9,456 nucleotides of DNA from DAOTXK01 sp034435395 (GCA_034435395.1 DAOTXK010000209.1:1-9456), one strand, 5' to 3'; positions 1 through 6,307 are shown, numbered from the stretch's first letter. Numbers and translations: made by a program. Notes: generated by a model from the sequence alone, not told the origin.

Positions 1-1
1 G

Positions 2-922
2 CCCAGCGCCATCGAGTCCGGGCTGTTCAGCGGACGGATACTGGCCGCCTCCGGGGAGGACATCACCAACACCGGCTTCGTCAACATCGTGGAGATTCCG
101 CTGGATGGAAGCCCTGTCCGCACCCTCTTCGAAGGGCGGGCCAGCGCGCCGAACCTGGCCCCGCGCGGCAACATGCTGCTGTACACCCGCTTCTCCACCG
201 GTACCGGGTCGCAAGGGCTGGAGATCGCCTGGCCGGGCAGCGCCCAGTCGCCCCGGCTGCTCACCCAGATTCTGGGCGGGCGCATCCTGGCCTTGCAGGA
301 TGATGGCAACTTCTCGCCGGACGGCAACAGCATCGCCTTCTCCGCCCGCGAGCCGGGCAGCCTCAACAGCGACATCTACGTGCTGAGCCTCACCGCCCTG
401 GGCAACCTCCAGGGGGAGGAGGTGCCGGAAGCGATCGCCCAGCAGGCCCTGCGGCGGCTGACCGATGGCGCGGTGGACAGCACCGCCCCTTCCTGGGCTG
501 ACTCGTCCCACCTGGTGTACGTGGCCGATGCCCGCCGGGCGGGCGGGACGGTGGACCTCAACCTGATCGACCTCAACGGCAACATCACCCCCGTCACGGC
601 GGACGGAAACGCCCTGATCGAAGATAACCCGGACCTCTCGCCGGATGGCTCGCGCGTGGTCTTCGAGGCTTACGCGCCGGATAACCCCGACGACGTGGAC
701 GTGTACGTCGCGCCCACCACTGGCGGCCAGCCGCTTTTGCTGTCGGATTCGCCGCGCGCCGACGTGCGCCCGCGTTGGTCGCCGGATGGCCGCCACGTGG
801 TCTACTCCTCGCAGCGGTCCGGCGGCGGCTGGGAGATTTTCATCGTGGATGTGACCAGCTACGTCACCTGGCAGTTGACGGTCAACAACCTCTACGACAT
901 GGCCAACCAATGGGCGCCGTAG
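2..922 (+). CDS. PD40/TolB-type beta-propeller protein, C-terminal part
   Basis: The reading frame is open to the left window edge, so the true start lies outside; 306 residues are visible. The sequence shows repeated propeller-blade motifs: FSPDG near visible residue 104, LSPDG near 212 and WSPDG near 259, each followed by a strand of the type xxVVFxA or xxIAFSA and then a DIYVL/DVYVA/EIFIV strand. Two weaker blades start near residues 51 (LAPRG) and 162 (SWADS). This is the PD40 (WD40-like) repeat seen in TolB and related secreted or envelope proteins, which usually act as protein-binding or ligand-binding scaffolds. The chain ends shortly after the last blade (MANQWAP), with no further domain and no membrane anchor at the C-terminus. 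The N-terminal domain, and so the specific role, cannot be judged. No clear terminator follows: a 6-bp inverted repeat (954-959/968-973) has no T-run and overlaps the next promoter. Confidence 0.85.
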   Translation, partial: PSAIESGLFSGRILAASGEDITNTGFVNIVEIPLDGSPVRTLFEGRASAPNLAPRGNMLLYTRFSTGTGSQGLEIAWPGSAQSPRLLTQILGGRILALQDDGNFSPDGNSIAFSAREPGSLNSDIYVLSLTALGNLQGEEVPEAIAQQALRRLTDGAVDSTAPSWADSSHLVYVADARRAGGTVDLNLIDLNGNITPVTADGNALIEDNPDLSPDGSRVVFEAYAPDNPDDVDVYVAPTTGGQPLLLSDSPRADVRPRWSPDGRHVVYSSQRSGGGWEIFIVDVTSYVTWQLTVNNLYDMANQWAP

Positions 923-965
923 CCCGGCCGGCCGATCCGCCCCCTGGCGCGGACCCGTCCCGCCA

Positions 966-994
966 ATGACGGGCCCGCCATTCGATGGTACAAT
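966..994 (+). promoter_or_regulatory. Sigma-70-type extended -10 promoter for the phosphoribosyltransferase gene
   Basis: TACAAT at 989-994 matches the -10 consensus at five of six bases and is preceded by TG at 986-987, the extended -10 position. ATGACG at 966-971 matches the -35 consensus at four of six, with a 17-bp spacer. The predicted start is near position 1001, giving a leader of about 75 nt before the start codon at 1076. No other promoter-like sequence stands out in this gap. Confidence 0.55.
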
Positions 995-1028
995 TCAACC
1001 GACCAGCCGTTGGGGAACCAGGCGGATG

Positions 1029-1048
1029 TGGGGAGGCGGCCCTCCCCG
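1029..1048 (+). other. GC-rich hairpin in the phosphoribosyltransferase 5' leader
   Basis: GGGGAGG (1030-1036) pairs with CCTCCCC (1041-1047) around a CGGC tetraloop, extended by one G-U pair. It lies in the transcribed leader, 16 nt before the Shine-Dalgarno sequence. An in-frame ATG at 1049 directly abuts the hairpin, so an upstream start there would have its only SD-like bases (GGGGAGG) buried in the stem. The hairpin could affect mRNA stability or initiation; no known riboswitch class is recognised. Confidence 0.5.
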
Positions 1049-1075
1049 ATGGCAGAAGCTACCGAAGGAGTACTT

Positions 1076-1654
1076 ATGTCGCCTCAAGACCGCGAGGTTT
1101 ATCCGGTGACAGTGGCCGGGTTGAAACGGAACCTGCCGCTGTTTGAGGTCGCGCCCGGCGTGCGGATCGCCCTCCTCAATATCCTGGGGGATACCGAACT
1201 GGTGCGGGCGGTGGCGGCGGCGCTGGCCCCGAAGATCATGGCCCGGCAGCCGGATGTGCTGGTCACCGCGGAAGCCAAGAGCATCCCTATGATCTATGCT
1301 CTGGCGGTCGAGACTGGCCTGCCCTACGTCGTGCTGCGCAAAAGCTACAAGCCCTACATGGGCAACGCCCTGGAAGCGCATACGGTCAGCATCACCACCG
1401 GCGCGCCACAAAAGCTTTTCCTGGATGAGAAAGACCACGAGCTGCTGAGGGGCAAGCGCGTGGCCCTGGTCGACGACGTGATCAGCACCGGCAGCACGCT
1501 GCAAGGCATGCGCGTCCTGATGGACAAGGTGGAAGCCCAGGTGGTGGTTCAGGCGGCGATTTTCACCGAGGGCGACCGCGCCAAATGGACGGACATCATC
1601 GCCCTGGGACACCTGCCCGTCTTCATCGACGAGGGCGCCGGGCGGCCCGATTGA
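1076..1654 (+). CDS. Purine-type phosphoribosyltransferase (PRTase family, APRT/XPRT-like)
   Basis: This 192-residue protein has the type I PRTase fold signature. The PRPP-binding loop VDDVISTGST lies at about residues 132-141, with the two acidic residues followed by the S-T-G-S-T phosphate-binding turn. A preceding core strand VLVTAEAKSIP (about 61-71) occupies the place of the hood/purine-side motif, and LRKSYKPYM (about 87-95) corresponds to the basic region common in adenine and xanthine PRTases. Such enzymes transfer ribose-5-phosphate from PRPP to a purine base to make the nucleotide, in cytoplasmic purine salvage. The length fits the family (170-200). ATG at 1076 is chosen because GAAGGAG at 1064-1070 sits 5 nt upstream; in-frame ATGs at 1010 and 1049 lack a ribosome site. 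The exact base (adenine, xanthine or other) cannot be read from sequence alone. The gene appears monocistronic, with its own promoter and a hairpin downstream. Confidence 0.88.
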   Translation: MSPQDREVYPVTVAGLKRNLPLFEVAPGVRIALLNILGDTELVRAVAAALAPKIMARQPDVLVTAEAKSIPMIYALAVETGLPYVVLRKSYKPYMGNALEAHTVSITTGAPQKLFLDEKDHELLRGKRVALVDDVISTGSTLQGMRVLMDKVEAQVVVQAAIFTEGDRAKWTDIIALGHLPVFIDEGAGRPD

Positions 1655-1700
1655 GGCCCGATGGAGGCCCTCGGCCGGCCAGAGTCAGCCTTTCCCGGCG

Positions 1701-1775
1701 GGAGAGCCTCCAGAGGGAGGGCCTCCAAATGGAGGGCCTCCAAACGGAGAGCCTCCGAACGGAGGGCCTCCGAAC
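1701..1775. repeat. Five tandem 15-bp units with an internal inverted repeat
   Basis: Five contiguous 15-bp units start at 1701, 1716, 1731, 1746 and 1761, with consensus GGAGRGCCTCCRAAY; the first unit ends CAGAG instead. Within each unit GGAG and CTCC form an inverted repeat, so single-stranded copies can fold as mini-hairpins or pair between units. A related GAGGCCCTC palindrome at 1664-1672 may be a decayed copy. The array lies between two convergent genes, 47 bp after the phosphoribosyltransferase stop codon. Because 15 is a multiple of three, all frames stay open and give pentapeptide-like translations (for example EALRS on the minus strand), but nothing else supports coding. It could be a slippage-derived minisatellite or a structured 3' UTR element. 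Confidence 0.9.
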
Positions 1776-1778
1776 GCA

Positions 1779-1806
1779 CAGGGGGCGACCGGTTGGTCTC
1801 CCCCTG
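1779..1806. terminator. Hairpin between convergent genes, probable terminator
   Basis: CAGGGGG (1779-1785) pairs with CCCCCTG (1800-1806). After one mismatch, GACC (1787-1790) pairs with GGTC (1795-1798) around a GGTT loop. It lies between the end of the rightward phosphoribosyltransferase gene (1654) and the end of the leftward PPC-domain gene (1846), where a bidirectional terminator is expected. The downstream tract on the plus strand (GTTGATTCC) is only weakly T-rich, and the minus-strand side has none, so termination may be inefficient or factor-assisted. Confidence 0.55.
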
Positions 1807-1845
1807 GTTGATTCCTGGATGGCGGCGTTTCTGGCGGGATGGCGG

Positions 1846-3318
1846 CTACTGGATCACCTCGACCAGCAGGCCGTAAGCCCCCGCGGAAGCCGCCTCTGGC
1901 CCGGAGCTGGTGAAGTACCCGTTGCGCACGCGAAACAGATATACCCCCGTCGCCGGGAGCGCCGTCTGGTAGGTGGCCGTGCCCGCCAGCGCGCCGTTCA
2001 TATCCACGATGAACGTGCCGCCCGGATAACCGCCGCCGCCCATGCCCGGACCGCCCGGCCCCACCTGGGACAGGTCGGCGCTGGGCCCCTGCCAGCTCAG
2101 GCTCGGCCCGTAGGTCTCATTCAGGCTGCGCAGCGTGACCCGCACCACCTGCCCGCTCTGTCCCTCGAAGCGGTAGACCCGCTCGTAGGCCCCCCCGTCG
2201 AAGCTGCCCGTGGCCTCCACCCCGGCGGCGATCTGGGGCGTTTCCGTCGGGCCTAGCGTGACGGTGTAGTTGCTGACGCCCCGGACGCCCTGTCCATCCG
2301 GATCAATGCGCCGGATGACCAGCAGGTGGGTGCCGGCGCTGTCCAGCACCAGCGGGTCGACGGCGAAGCGGCCCGGCTGCTCGGAATAGGCTGTGCCGCC
2401 GCCGTTGACGTAGTATCCCACCGGGGCGATCACCTGCACCTCAAACGGCGTGCCGCCGCCCGCCTCGCTCCCCGCCAGCCGCAGGATGTCGCCCCCCGCG
2501 GCCTCAAAGGTGTAGTGGGCGGATGGGTTCCCGTCGTCCAGCGTGCCGGTGATGGTTGCGCCGATGGCTAACGGCTGGGCGGTCATCTGGCGCAGGGTCA
2601 GCGCCGCCCGCGCCGACCCGGCCGTCTGCGTGGGATCGGAGAACTGGCGCGTCACCACGAAGATATACTCCCCGGCTTCGCCCAGCAGCAGCGGGTCCAC
2701 CAGCGCCTGGCCGCCCGCCGGGCTGTAAGCGCCGTTGATGTTGTTGCCGAACGGATCGCGGACGGCGACGTTGAAGCCCGCCTCCCCGCTGAGGCCCTGC
2801 ACCGTCAGGCTAAAGACCTGGCCCGGCGCGCCGGGATAGGAGAAAAAGTAGGCCGGCTGGCTGTCGTTCAGGTCCAGGGAGAAAGTCTCGCCTGGCGTGA
2901 GCGGCGTGAGCGCGACCTGACTGACCACCAGCGTGTAAGCGCCGGTGCTGCCGCCCTGCAACCCTCCGAAGCGCGTCGCCACGACGGTATAGGTCCCGTC
3001 GGCGGGCAGGGTGTAGGGGCCGAGCAGGGAGTCCAGATTACCGCCGGTGTCGTCGTCAACCAGCTCGGTTCCGTCGGGCGTGATCAGGCGCACGTAACTG
3101 TCCAGGCCCGGTTGAACCGCGCTCATCGCCACCGTGATCACCTCCCCGGCGCGGCCCTGGAAGGTGTAAAACACTTCCGGCGCTTCGGCGGTGATCGCGC
3201 CGCTGACGGACTGGCCATAAGCGATTGGGGTGCCCGCCTGGGCCAGCGCCGGCAGGGCCATCGCCAGCGCCGCCAGGAGGGAGCCAGTTACCCACCACAC
3301 ACGAAACCACTGACGCAT
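1846..3318 (-). CDS. Secreted protein with four PPC-like beta-sandwich domains
   Basis: This 490-residue protein has a classic Sec signal peptide: basic start MRQWFR, a hydrophobic core at about 8-22 and a probable cleavage after ALPALA (residue 26). There is no lipobox cysteine and no C-terminal membrane anchor. The rest reads as four consecutive pre-peptidase C-terminal (PPC)-type domains at about 30-134, 137-244, 248-355 and 362-488. Each opens with a segment like 'G-x-x-x-x-G-x-L/I' and a Y/F-T/R-F strand, continues with the G-x-x-hydrophobic-x-V strand, then D-P-x-x-x or similar, and ends with 'A/T-G-x-Y-x-x-x-V' (for example PADGTYTVVATR, GEAGEYIFVVTR, PATGVYLFRVR). PPC domains usually accompany secreted peptidases; here no catalytic domain is present. 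Domain four contains a Gly/Pro-rich loop (about 420-434). AGAGAGG at 3326-3332 (minus strand), 7 nt before the ATG, fixes the start. The role is unknown; an extracellular scaffold, binding or adhesion protein is plausible. Confidence 0.82.
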   Translation of the reverse strand: MRQWFRVWWVTGSLLAALAMALPALAQAGTPIAYGQSVSGAITAEAPEVFYTFQGRAGEVITVAMSAVQPGLDSYVRLITPDGTELVDDDTGGNLDSLLGPYTLPADGTYTVVATRFGGLQGGSTGAYTLVVSQVALTPLTPGETFSLDLNDSQPAYFFSYPGAPGQVFSLTVQGLSGEAGFNVAVRDPFGNNINGAYSPAGGQALVDPLLLGEAGEYIFVVTRQFSDPTQTAGSARAALTLRQMTAQPLAIGATITGTLDDGNPSAHYTFEAAGGDILRLAGSEAGGGTPFEVQVIAPVGYYVNGGGTAYSEQPGRFAVDPLVLDSAGTHLLVIRRIDPDGQGVRGVSNYTVTLGPTETPQIAAGVEATGSFDGGAYERVYRFEGQSGQVVRVTLRSLNETYGPSLSWQGPSADLSQVGPGGPGMGGGGYPGGTFIVDMNGALAGTATYQTALPATGVYLFRVRNGYFTSSGPEAASAGAYGLLVEVIQ

Positions 3319-3532
3319 CGTAAAACCTCTCTTCTGTGTAAGCCGGTCAGCGGCGAGCTGCCGCGCTGAAGTCCGGTGAAGGAAACACGCGCTCTATCGT
3401 ATACCACCGCCGCCAGGGCTGCCGGACGGACGCCCTACGATTGCCTGACGGCAGAGCGACGGCTGGCCAGGAAAGCCGCGATCAACGGGGAGGAAGGCCA
3501 GACGCCCCGTCAGACCCTCGCATGCCCGAAAC

Positions 3533-3560
3533 ATTATATACTGTTTTGGTCGCCAATCAA
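3533..3560 (-). promoter_or_regulatory. Promoter for the PPC-domain protein gene
   Basis: On the minus strand a perfect TATAAT -10 (3533-3538) is preceded by TTGATT (3555-3560, four of six matches to -35) with a 16-bp spacer. The predicted start is near 3526, giving an untranslated leader of about 205 nt before the ATG at 3318. The promoter begins 16 bp past the regulator's stop codon. The leader holds small inverted repeats (3485-3490/3505-3510, ACGGGG/CCCCGT; 3442-3445/3450-3453, TGCC/GGCA) but no recognised RNA family. A weaker candidate, TACGAT at 3396-3401 (minus), lies nearer the gene but lacks a good -35. Confidence 0.55.
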
Positions 3561-3575
3561 AGGAAACCCCGCCCC

Positions 3576-4637
3576 TCAACCGTCGGCGGCCCGCTGCCGG
3601 AGCCTGGCCCCGCAGGACTCGCGCACGATCAGCTCCGTCGGCAGCACCACGGAGGCGGGATGGCTGTTCGGGTAATGTTCGTGTGTCTCCAGCATACGCA
3701 GGGCGTAGGTGGCAAAACTCTCGATGGGTACGTGCACGGTGGTCAGCGCCGGGCGGACCATGCGGGCAAAGCCGAGGTCATCGATGGAGCCGATGGCCAC
3801 GTCCTCCGGCACGCGAAGGCCGTGATCGTGCAGCGCCGCCAGCGCCCCCAGGGCCACCTCGTCGCTGACGGCGAAAATGGCCGTCGGCGGCTGATCGAGC
3901 GCCATCAGCCGCCCCACCGCCGCGTATCCTTCTTCCGGCCAGTTATACTCCGCCTGCGATTGCACCAGCCGCGCCTGGTAATTCAGGCCATGTTGCAGCA
4001 GCGCCTGCCGGTAGCCGTCCAGCCGCTCGTCCGGAAAACCGGCGAAGCCGATCCGCTGATGGCCCAGCCCGATCAGGTGCTGAACCACGGTGCGGGCCGC
4101 CGCCGCCCGGTCAAAAATCACGGCGGGCAGATCGGCGATGACGGTTTCCAGACAGACGATATTGTCGATACGGTCAATGATGCGCCGGAGCAAGGCGTCG
4201 GCCTGGGGCATTTTTAACACCTTGTACGGCGTGAACAGAATCAGGCCGGAGATCTCCTCTGGATGGATGTTTTTGTTAAAAAAGACCGGATCGTTGAGTT
4301 CGTCAAAAAACGTCACCAGCCGGATCTGCCGCCCCCGCTGGTGGATTTCTCTGTAGAGGGCGGCCAGCATGGCGCTGAAATAGGGCCGCCGCAGGATGTC
4401 GCTGTCCCCGCCCATGATGATGCCGATCTGGCCCCTGGCCTGCTTCGCCCGGCTGAGCTTGAGGCCCTGGGCGTACTTGTTGGGCCGGTAACCCAGCTCC
4501 TCGATGGCCTGCAAGACCCGCCGCCGCAACTCCTCGGAGACCACGCGCGGGCCGTTGTTAACGACATAGGAGACGACCGCCCGCGACACCCCCGCCCGCC
4601 GGGCGACATCCGCCTGGGTGACCGATTTCTCCCGCAT
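3576..4637 (-). CDS. LacI/GalR-family transcriptional regulator, probable repressor of the adjacent sugar importer
   Basis: The 353-residue length is typical for LacI/GalR. The N-terminal helix-turn-helix is clear at residues 6-28 (VTQADVARRAGVSRAVVSYV, then VNN), followed by the third helix SEELRRRVLQAIEELGYRPN (34-53) and the hinge region with AQGLKLSR (56-63). The periplasmic-binding-protein-like effector domain follows: IGIIMGG (71-77), GHQRIGFAG (192-200), SDEVALGAL (258-266), VPEDVAIGSIDD (277-288) and the C-terminal LPTELIVRES (332-341). The family binds palindromic operators as dimers and is released or engaged by a sugar effector. The frame is open well upstream, but ATG at 4637 is chosen because GGGGAGG (4646-4652, minus strand) lies 8 nt before it and the HTH then begins at the usual distance. 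The gene is divergent from the sugar ABC operon, with a 16-bp palindrome in between, which strongly suggests local control and autoregulation. The effector is unknown. No terminator hairpin is visible after the stop codon, so readthrough into the PPC-domain gene is possible. Confidence 0.93.
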   Translation of the reverse strand: MREKSVTQADVARRAGVSRAVVSYVVNNGPRVVSEELRRRVLQAIEELGYRPNKYAQGLKLSRAKQARGQIGIIMGGDSDILRRPYFSAMLAALYREIHQRGRQIRLVTFFDELNDPVFFNKNIHPEEISGLILFTPYKVLKMPQADALLRRIIDRIDNIVCLETVIADLPAVIFDRAAAARTVVQHLIGLGHQRIGFAGFPDERLDGYRQALLQHGLNYQARLVQSQAEYNWPEEGYAAVGRLMALDQPPTAIFAVSDEVALGALAALHDHGLRVPEDVAIGSIDDLGFARMVRPALTTVHVPIESFATYALRMLETHEHYPNSHPASVVLPTELIVRESCGARLRQRAADG

Positions 4638-4686
4638 GGGCCTATCCTCCCCGACTCCAGGGCCGGTGCGGCTGGCTGCTACCGAC

Positions 4687-4715
4687 TTGACAGCCTCATC
4701 ATTCGATTCTATAGT
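4687..4715 (+). promoter_or_regulatory. Promoter of the sugar ABC importer operon
   Basis: TTGACA at 4687-4692 is a perfect -35. TATAGT at 4710-4715 matches -10 at five of six, with the ideal 17-bp spacer. The predicted start is near 4722, just left of the palindrome at 4730-4745, the classic position for repression of initiation or early elongation. An inverted repeat CATTCG/CGAATG (4700-4705/4723-4728) brackets the -10 and start region. The leader to the first gene would be about 300 nt. Confidence 0.7.
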
Positions 4716-4734
4716 ATTTATGCGAATGTGTCTA
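4706..4734 (-). promoter_or_regulatory. Promoter of the LacI-family regulator gene
   Basis: On the minus strand TAGACA (4729-4734; five of six to the -35 consensus) and TAGAAT (4706-4711; five of six to -10) are separated by 17 bp. The predicted start is near 4699, about 62 nt before the start codon. The -35 lies almost entirely inside the palindromic operator at 4730-4745, so a bound repressor would block its own promoter. The -10 shares two base pairs with the rightward promoter. Confidence 0.55.
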
Positions 4735-4745
4735 CACGTGTAGAC
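4730..4745. promoter_or_regulatory. Perfect 16-bp palindrome, probable LacI-family operator
   Basis: GTCTACACGTGTAGAC is a perfect even palindrome with a central C-G step, the form expected for LacI/GalR operators, whose hinge helices insert at a central CpG. It overlaps the -35 of the leftward regulator promoter and lies about 8-24 bp downstream of the predicted start of the rightward importer promoter. Its position between a LacI-type gene and a sugar ABC operon makes it the best candidate for a shared operator. Confidence 0.75.
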
Positions 4746-4792
4746 CAACCGACAGCCGACTTCTTCCTCGCCACGCCGAAGCTGATTGATGC

Positions 4793-4820
4793 CTGACCGA
4801 CCAACGCAGTTGGGTATGAT
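4793..4820 (+). promoter_or_regulatory. Possible second promoter of the importer operon
   Basis: TATGAT at 4815-4820 matches -10 at five of six bases. CTGACC at 4793-4798 matches -35 at four of six, with a 16-bp spacer. It would start transcription near 4827, downstream of the palindrome and so perhaps outside direct control by the regulator. It is weaker than the promoter at 4687-4715 and may be chance. Confidence 0.3.
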
Positions 4821-4822
4821 GC

Positions 4823-4869
4823 TGGCGATTCGTCTCTTTACTCCATGAAACTCCATGAACGGATCGCCA
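4823..4869 (+). other. Long stem-loop in the importer leader, loop carrying a 10-bp tandem repeat
   Basis: TGGCGATTCG (4823-4832) pairs with CGGATCGCCA (4860-4869) over ten positions with a single G-U pair. The 27-nt loop contains a perfect tandem duplication of ACTCCATGAA (4840-4849, 4850-4859). The element lies in the predicted untranslated leader of the sugar ABC operon, about 160 nt before the first start codon. The two ATGs in the repeats lack a ribosome site. It matches no RNA family I recognise; a role in mRNA stability or post-transcriptional control is possible but unproven. Confidence 0.45.
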
Positions 4870-4991
4870 CTCAGGCGACAACCTGGCCAGCTGCCGGGCG
4901 AACCGCATCCCCGCCCAGCCGACGAGTGCAAGGAGGTGCCGGCCCCGCCAAGTCCAACGCCCATCCACGAACATCCGAACCGTTCGCGTTT

Positions 4992-5012
4992 TGTGATCCC
5001 CCACATATCACA
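4992..5012 (+). other. TGTGAT/ATCACA inverted repeat next to the binding-protein ribosome site
   Basis: TGTGAT (4992-4997) and ATCACA (5007-5012) are perfect arms around 9 nt, ending where the Shine-Dalgarno AGGAGAG (5012-5018) begins. The half-sites resemble TGTGA/TCACA of CRP sites, but the gap between the pentamers is 11 bp rather than 6, and the position is next to the start codon. A hairpin insulating or tuning the ribosome site is more likely than a CRP operator. A further short palindrome CGAACCGTTCG lies at 4976-4986. Confidence 0.35.
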
Positions 5013-5026
5013 GGAGAGAGAAGATT

Positions 5027-6307
5027 ATGAACCGCTTGGCCCGATTGTCCGTCTTACTGACCCTCGTGCTGGCCCTGGCCATCGCCCTGCCCGTCCTGGC
5101 CCAGGGTGGCCCCAACTACATCACCTACAACTCATATCTGAGCGATCCCGGTGTGCGCGAGTGGGACCTCAAGATCGTCGGTATGTGGAATGAACGGCAT
5201 CCGGATATGCCGGTGGAACATTCCGTTATCGCTCACGAAGACTTTAAGCAAGCCCTCCGCGCCTACCTGACCGCCCAACCGGCTCCCGACGTGCTGACCT
5301 GGTTCGCCGGCAACCGCGCCCAGTTTTTCATCGACCGCGGCCTGATCGCTGACTTTGCTGACATGTGGGAAGCCGAGGGCTTCGGCGATGTTTACGCGCC
5401 CGGCTTCGCGGCCCTGGCGCGCGGCGGCACGGAGGATCAGTACTTCTTCCTGCCGACCTCCTACTACTGGTGGGCGGTGTACTATCGCCCGTCGCTCTTT
5501 GAGCAGGCCGGGATCGAAAACGTGCCCGAAACCTGGGACGAATTCCTGGGCGCTTGCGATGCCCTGAACGCCGCCGGGATCATTCCCGTCACCATCGGCA
5601 CGCGCTTCCGCTGGCCAGCCGCCGGGTGGTTCGACTACCTCAACATGCGCATCAATGGGCCGGAGTTCCACATCGACCTGATGCTGCTCCAGGAATCTTA
5701 CACTGACGAGCGCGTCCGGGCTGTCTTCGACTACTGGAACCAGCTCTTTGAGCACAACTGCTTCGTGGAAGATCCGGCGGCCTATGACTGGGACGAGGCC
5801 GTGGACATCATGATCCAAGGCGATGCGGCCATGTACCTGCTGGGCAACTTCATCAAGGACTACTATCCGAATGATCTGGAAGAGGACCTCGACTTCTTCC
5901 GCTTCCCGATCATCGACCCCGATGTGCCGATCGGTGAAGACGCCCCAACTGACGGGTACTTCCTGGCCGCCCAGGCGCGTAACCTGGAAGGCGGCAAGGC
6001 CTTCCTGGCCTTCCTCGGCTCGCAGGAAGTGCAGCAGACCGCCCTGGAGGATCTGGGCCGTCTGCCCACCCGCACCGATGTGGATATCTCCCAGGTACCG
6101 CCGGACGTTCAGCAGGGTATTGCGCTGATCCAGGGGGCCGACTACGTGGCTCAGTTCTACGACCGCGACACCACGCCGCCCATGGCCGACGCCGGCATGA
6201 ACGGCTTCATGCGCTTCTGGGATGACCCGGCCAGCATCGACCAGATTCTGGAAGAGCTGGAGGCTGAGCGGCTGCGCGTCCTGGAAGAAGCGGAAAGCGG
6301 CTCGTAA
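5027..6307 (+). CDS. Sugar ABC importer substrate-binding protein (family 1 solute-binding)
   Basis: This 426-residue extracytoplasmic binding protein captures a sugar or oligosaccharide and delivers it to the two permeases encoded just downstream. A Sec signal peptide is visible: MNRLAR, a hydrophobic core at 7-24 and probable cleavage after PVLA (residue 25), giving mature QGG. The length fits carbohydrate-type (MalE/UgpB-like) binding proteins. Family-typical segments are DVLTWFAGN near 88-96, an aromatic cluster YYWWAVYY at about 146-153, then the hallmark NVPETWDEFLGACDAL (about 165-180) and, towards the C-terminus, the GGKAFLAFLGSQEVQQ helix. The many Trp/Tyr residues fit stacking against sugar rings. 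No cysteine follows the signal, so it is not a lipoprotein. ATG at 5027 is supported by AGGAGAG 8 nt upstream. The substrate cannot be named; the neighbouring LacI-type regulator supports a sugar. Confidence 0.92.
   Translation: MNRLARLSVLLTLVLALAIALPVLAQGGPNYITYNSYLSDPGVREWDLKIVGMWNERHPDMPVEHSVIAHEDFKQALRAYLTAQPAPDVLTWFAGNRAQFFIDRGLIADFADMWEAEGFGDVYAPGFAALARGGTEDQYFFLPTSYYWWAVYYRPSLFEQAGIENVPETWDEFLGACDALNAAGIIPVTIGTRFRWPAAGWFDYLNMRINGPEFHIDLMLLQESYTDERVRAVFDYWNQLFEHNCFVEDPAAYDWDEAVDIMIQGDAAMYLLGNFIKDYYPNDLEEDLDFFRFPIIDPDVPIGEDAPTDGYFLAAQARNLEGGKAFLAFLGSQEVQQTALEDLGRLPTRTDVDISQVPPDVQQGIALIQGADYVAQFYDRDTTPPMADAGMNGFMRFWDDPASIDQILEELEAERLRVLEEAESGS

Noticed and set aside
995..1612. 205-codon minus-strand frame over the phosphoribosyltransferase gene
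   Set aside because: It is a His/Arg/Gln-rich shadow with no recognisable motif, opposite a gene with a clear PRPP-binding loop and ribosome site.
1549..1779. Minus-strand frame with repeating EALRS-type pentapeptides
   Set aside because: The pattern follows directly from a 15-bp DNA repeat whose length is a multiple of three. It does not match the A(D/N)Lxx pentapeptide-repeat consensus, and a real gene overlaps its end.
4930..4937. Strong Shine-Dalgarno-like AAGGAGGT in the importer leader
   Set aside because: No ATG, GTG or TTG follows at a workable distance, so no leader peptide can be supported.
4638..5006. N-terminal extension of the LacI-family regulator up to 5006
   Set aside because: The extra 123 codons cover the promoters and operator, have no homology-like content, and would place the DNA-binding helices far from the N-terminus. 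The start at 4637 has a good ribosome site.
4992..5012. CRP-type operator TGTGA...TCACA
   Set aside because: The pentamers are 11 bp apart instead of 6, and the site lies at the ribosome site about 270 bp downstream of the predicted start.
5132..5818. 228-codon minus-strand frame inside the binding-protein gene
   Set aside because: It lies opposite a well-supported solute-binding protein and shows no domain of its own.
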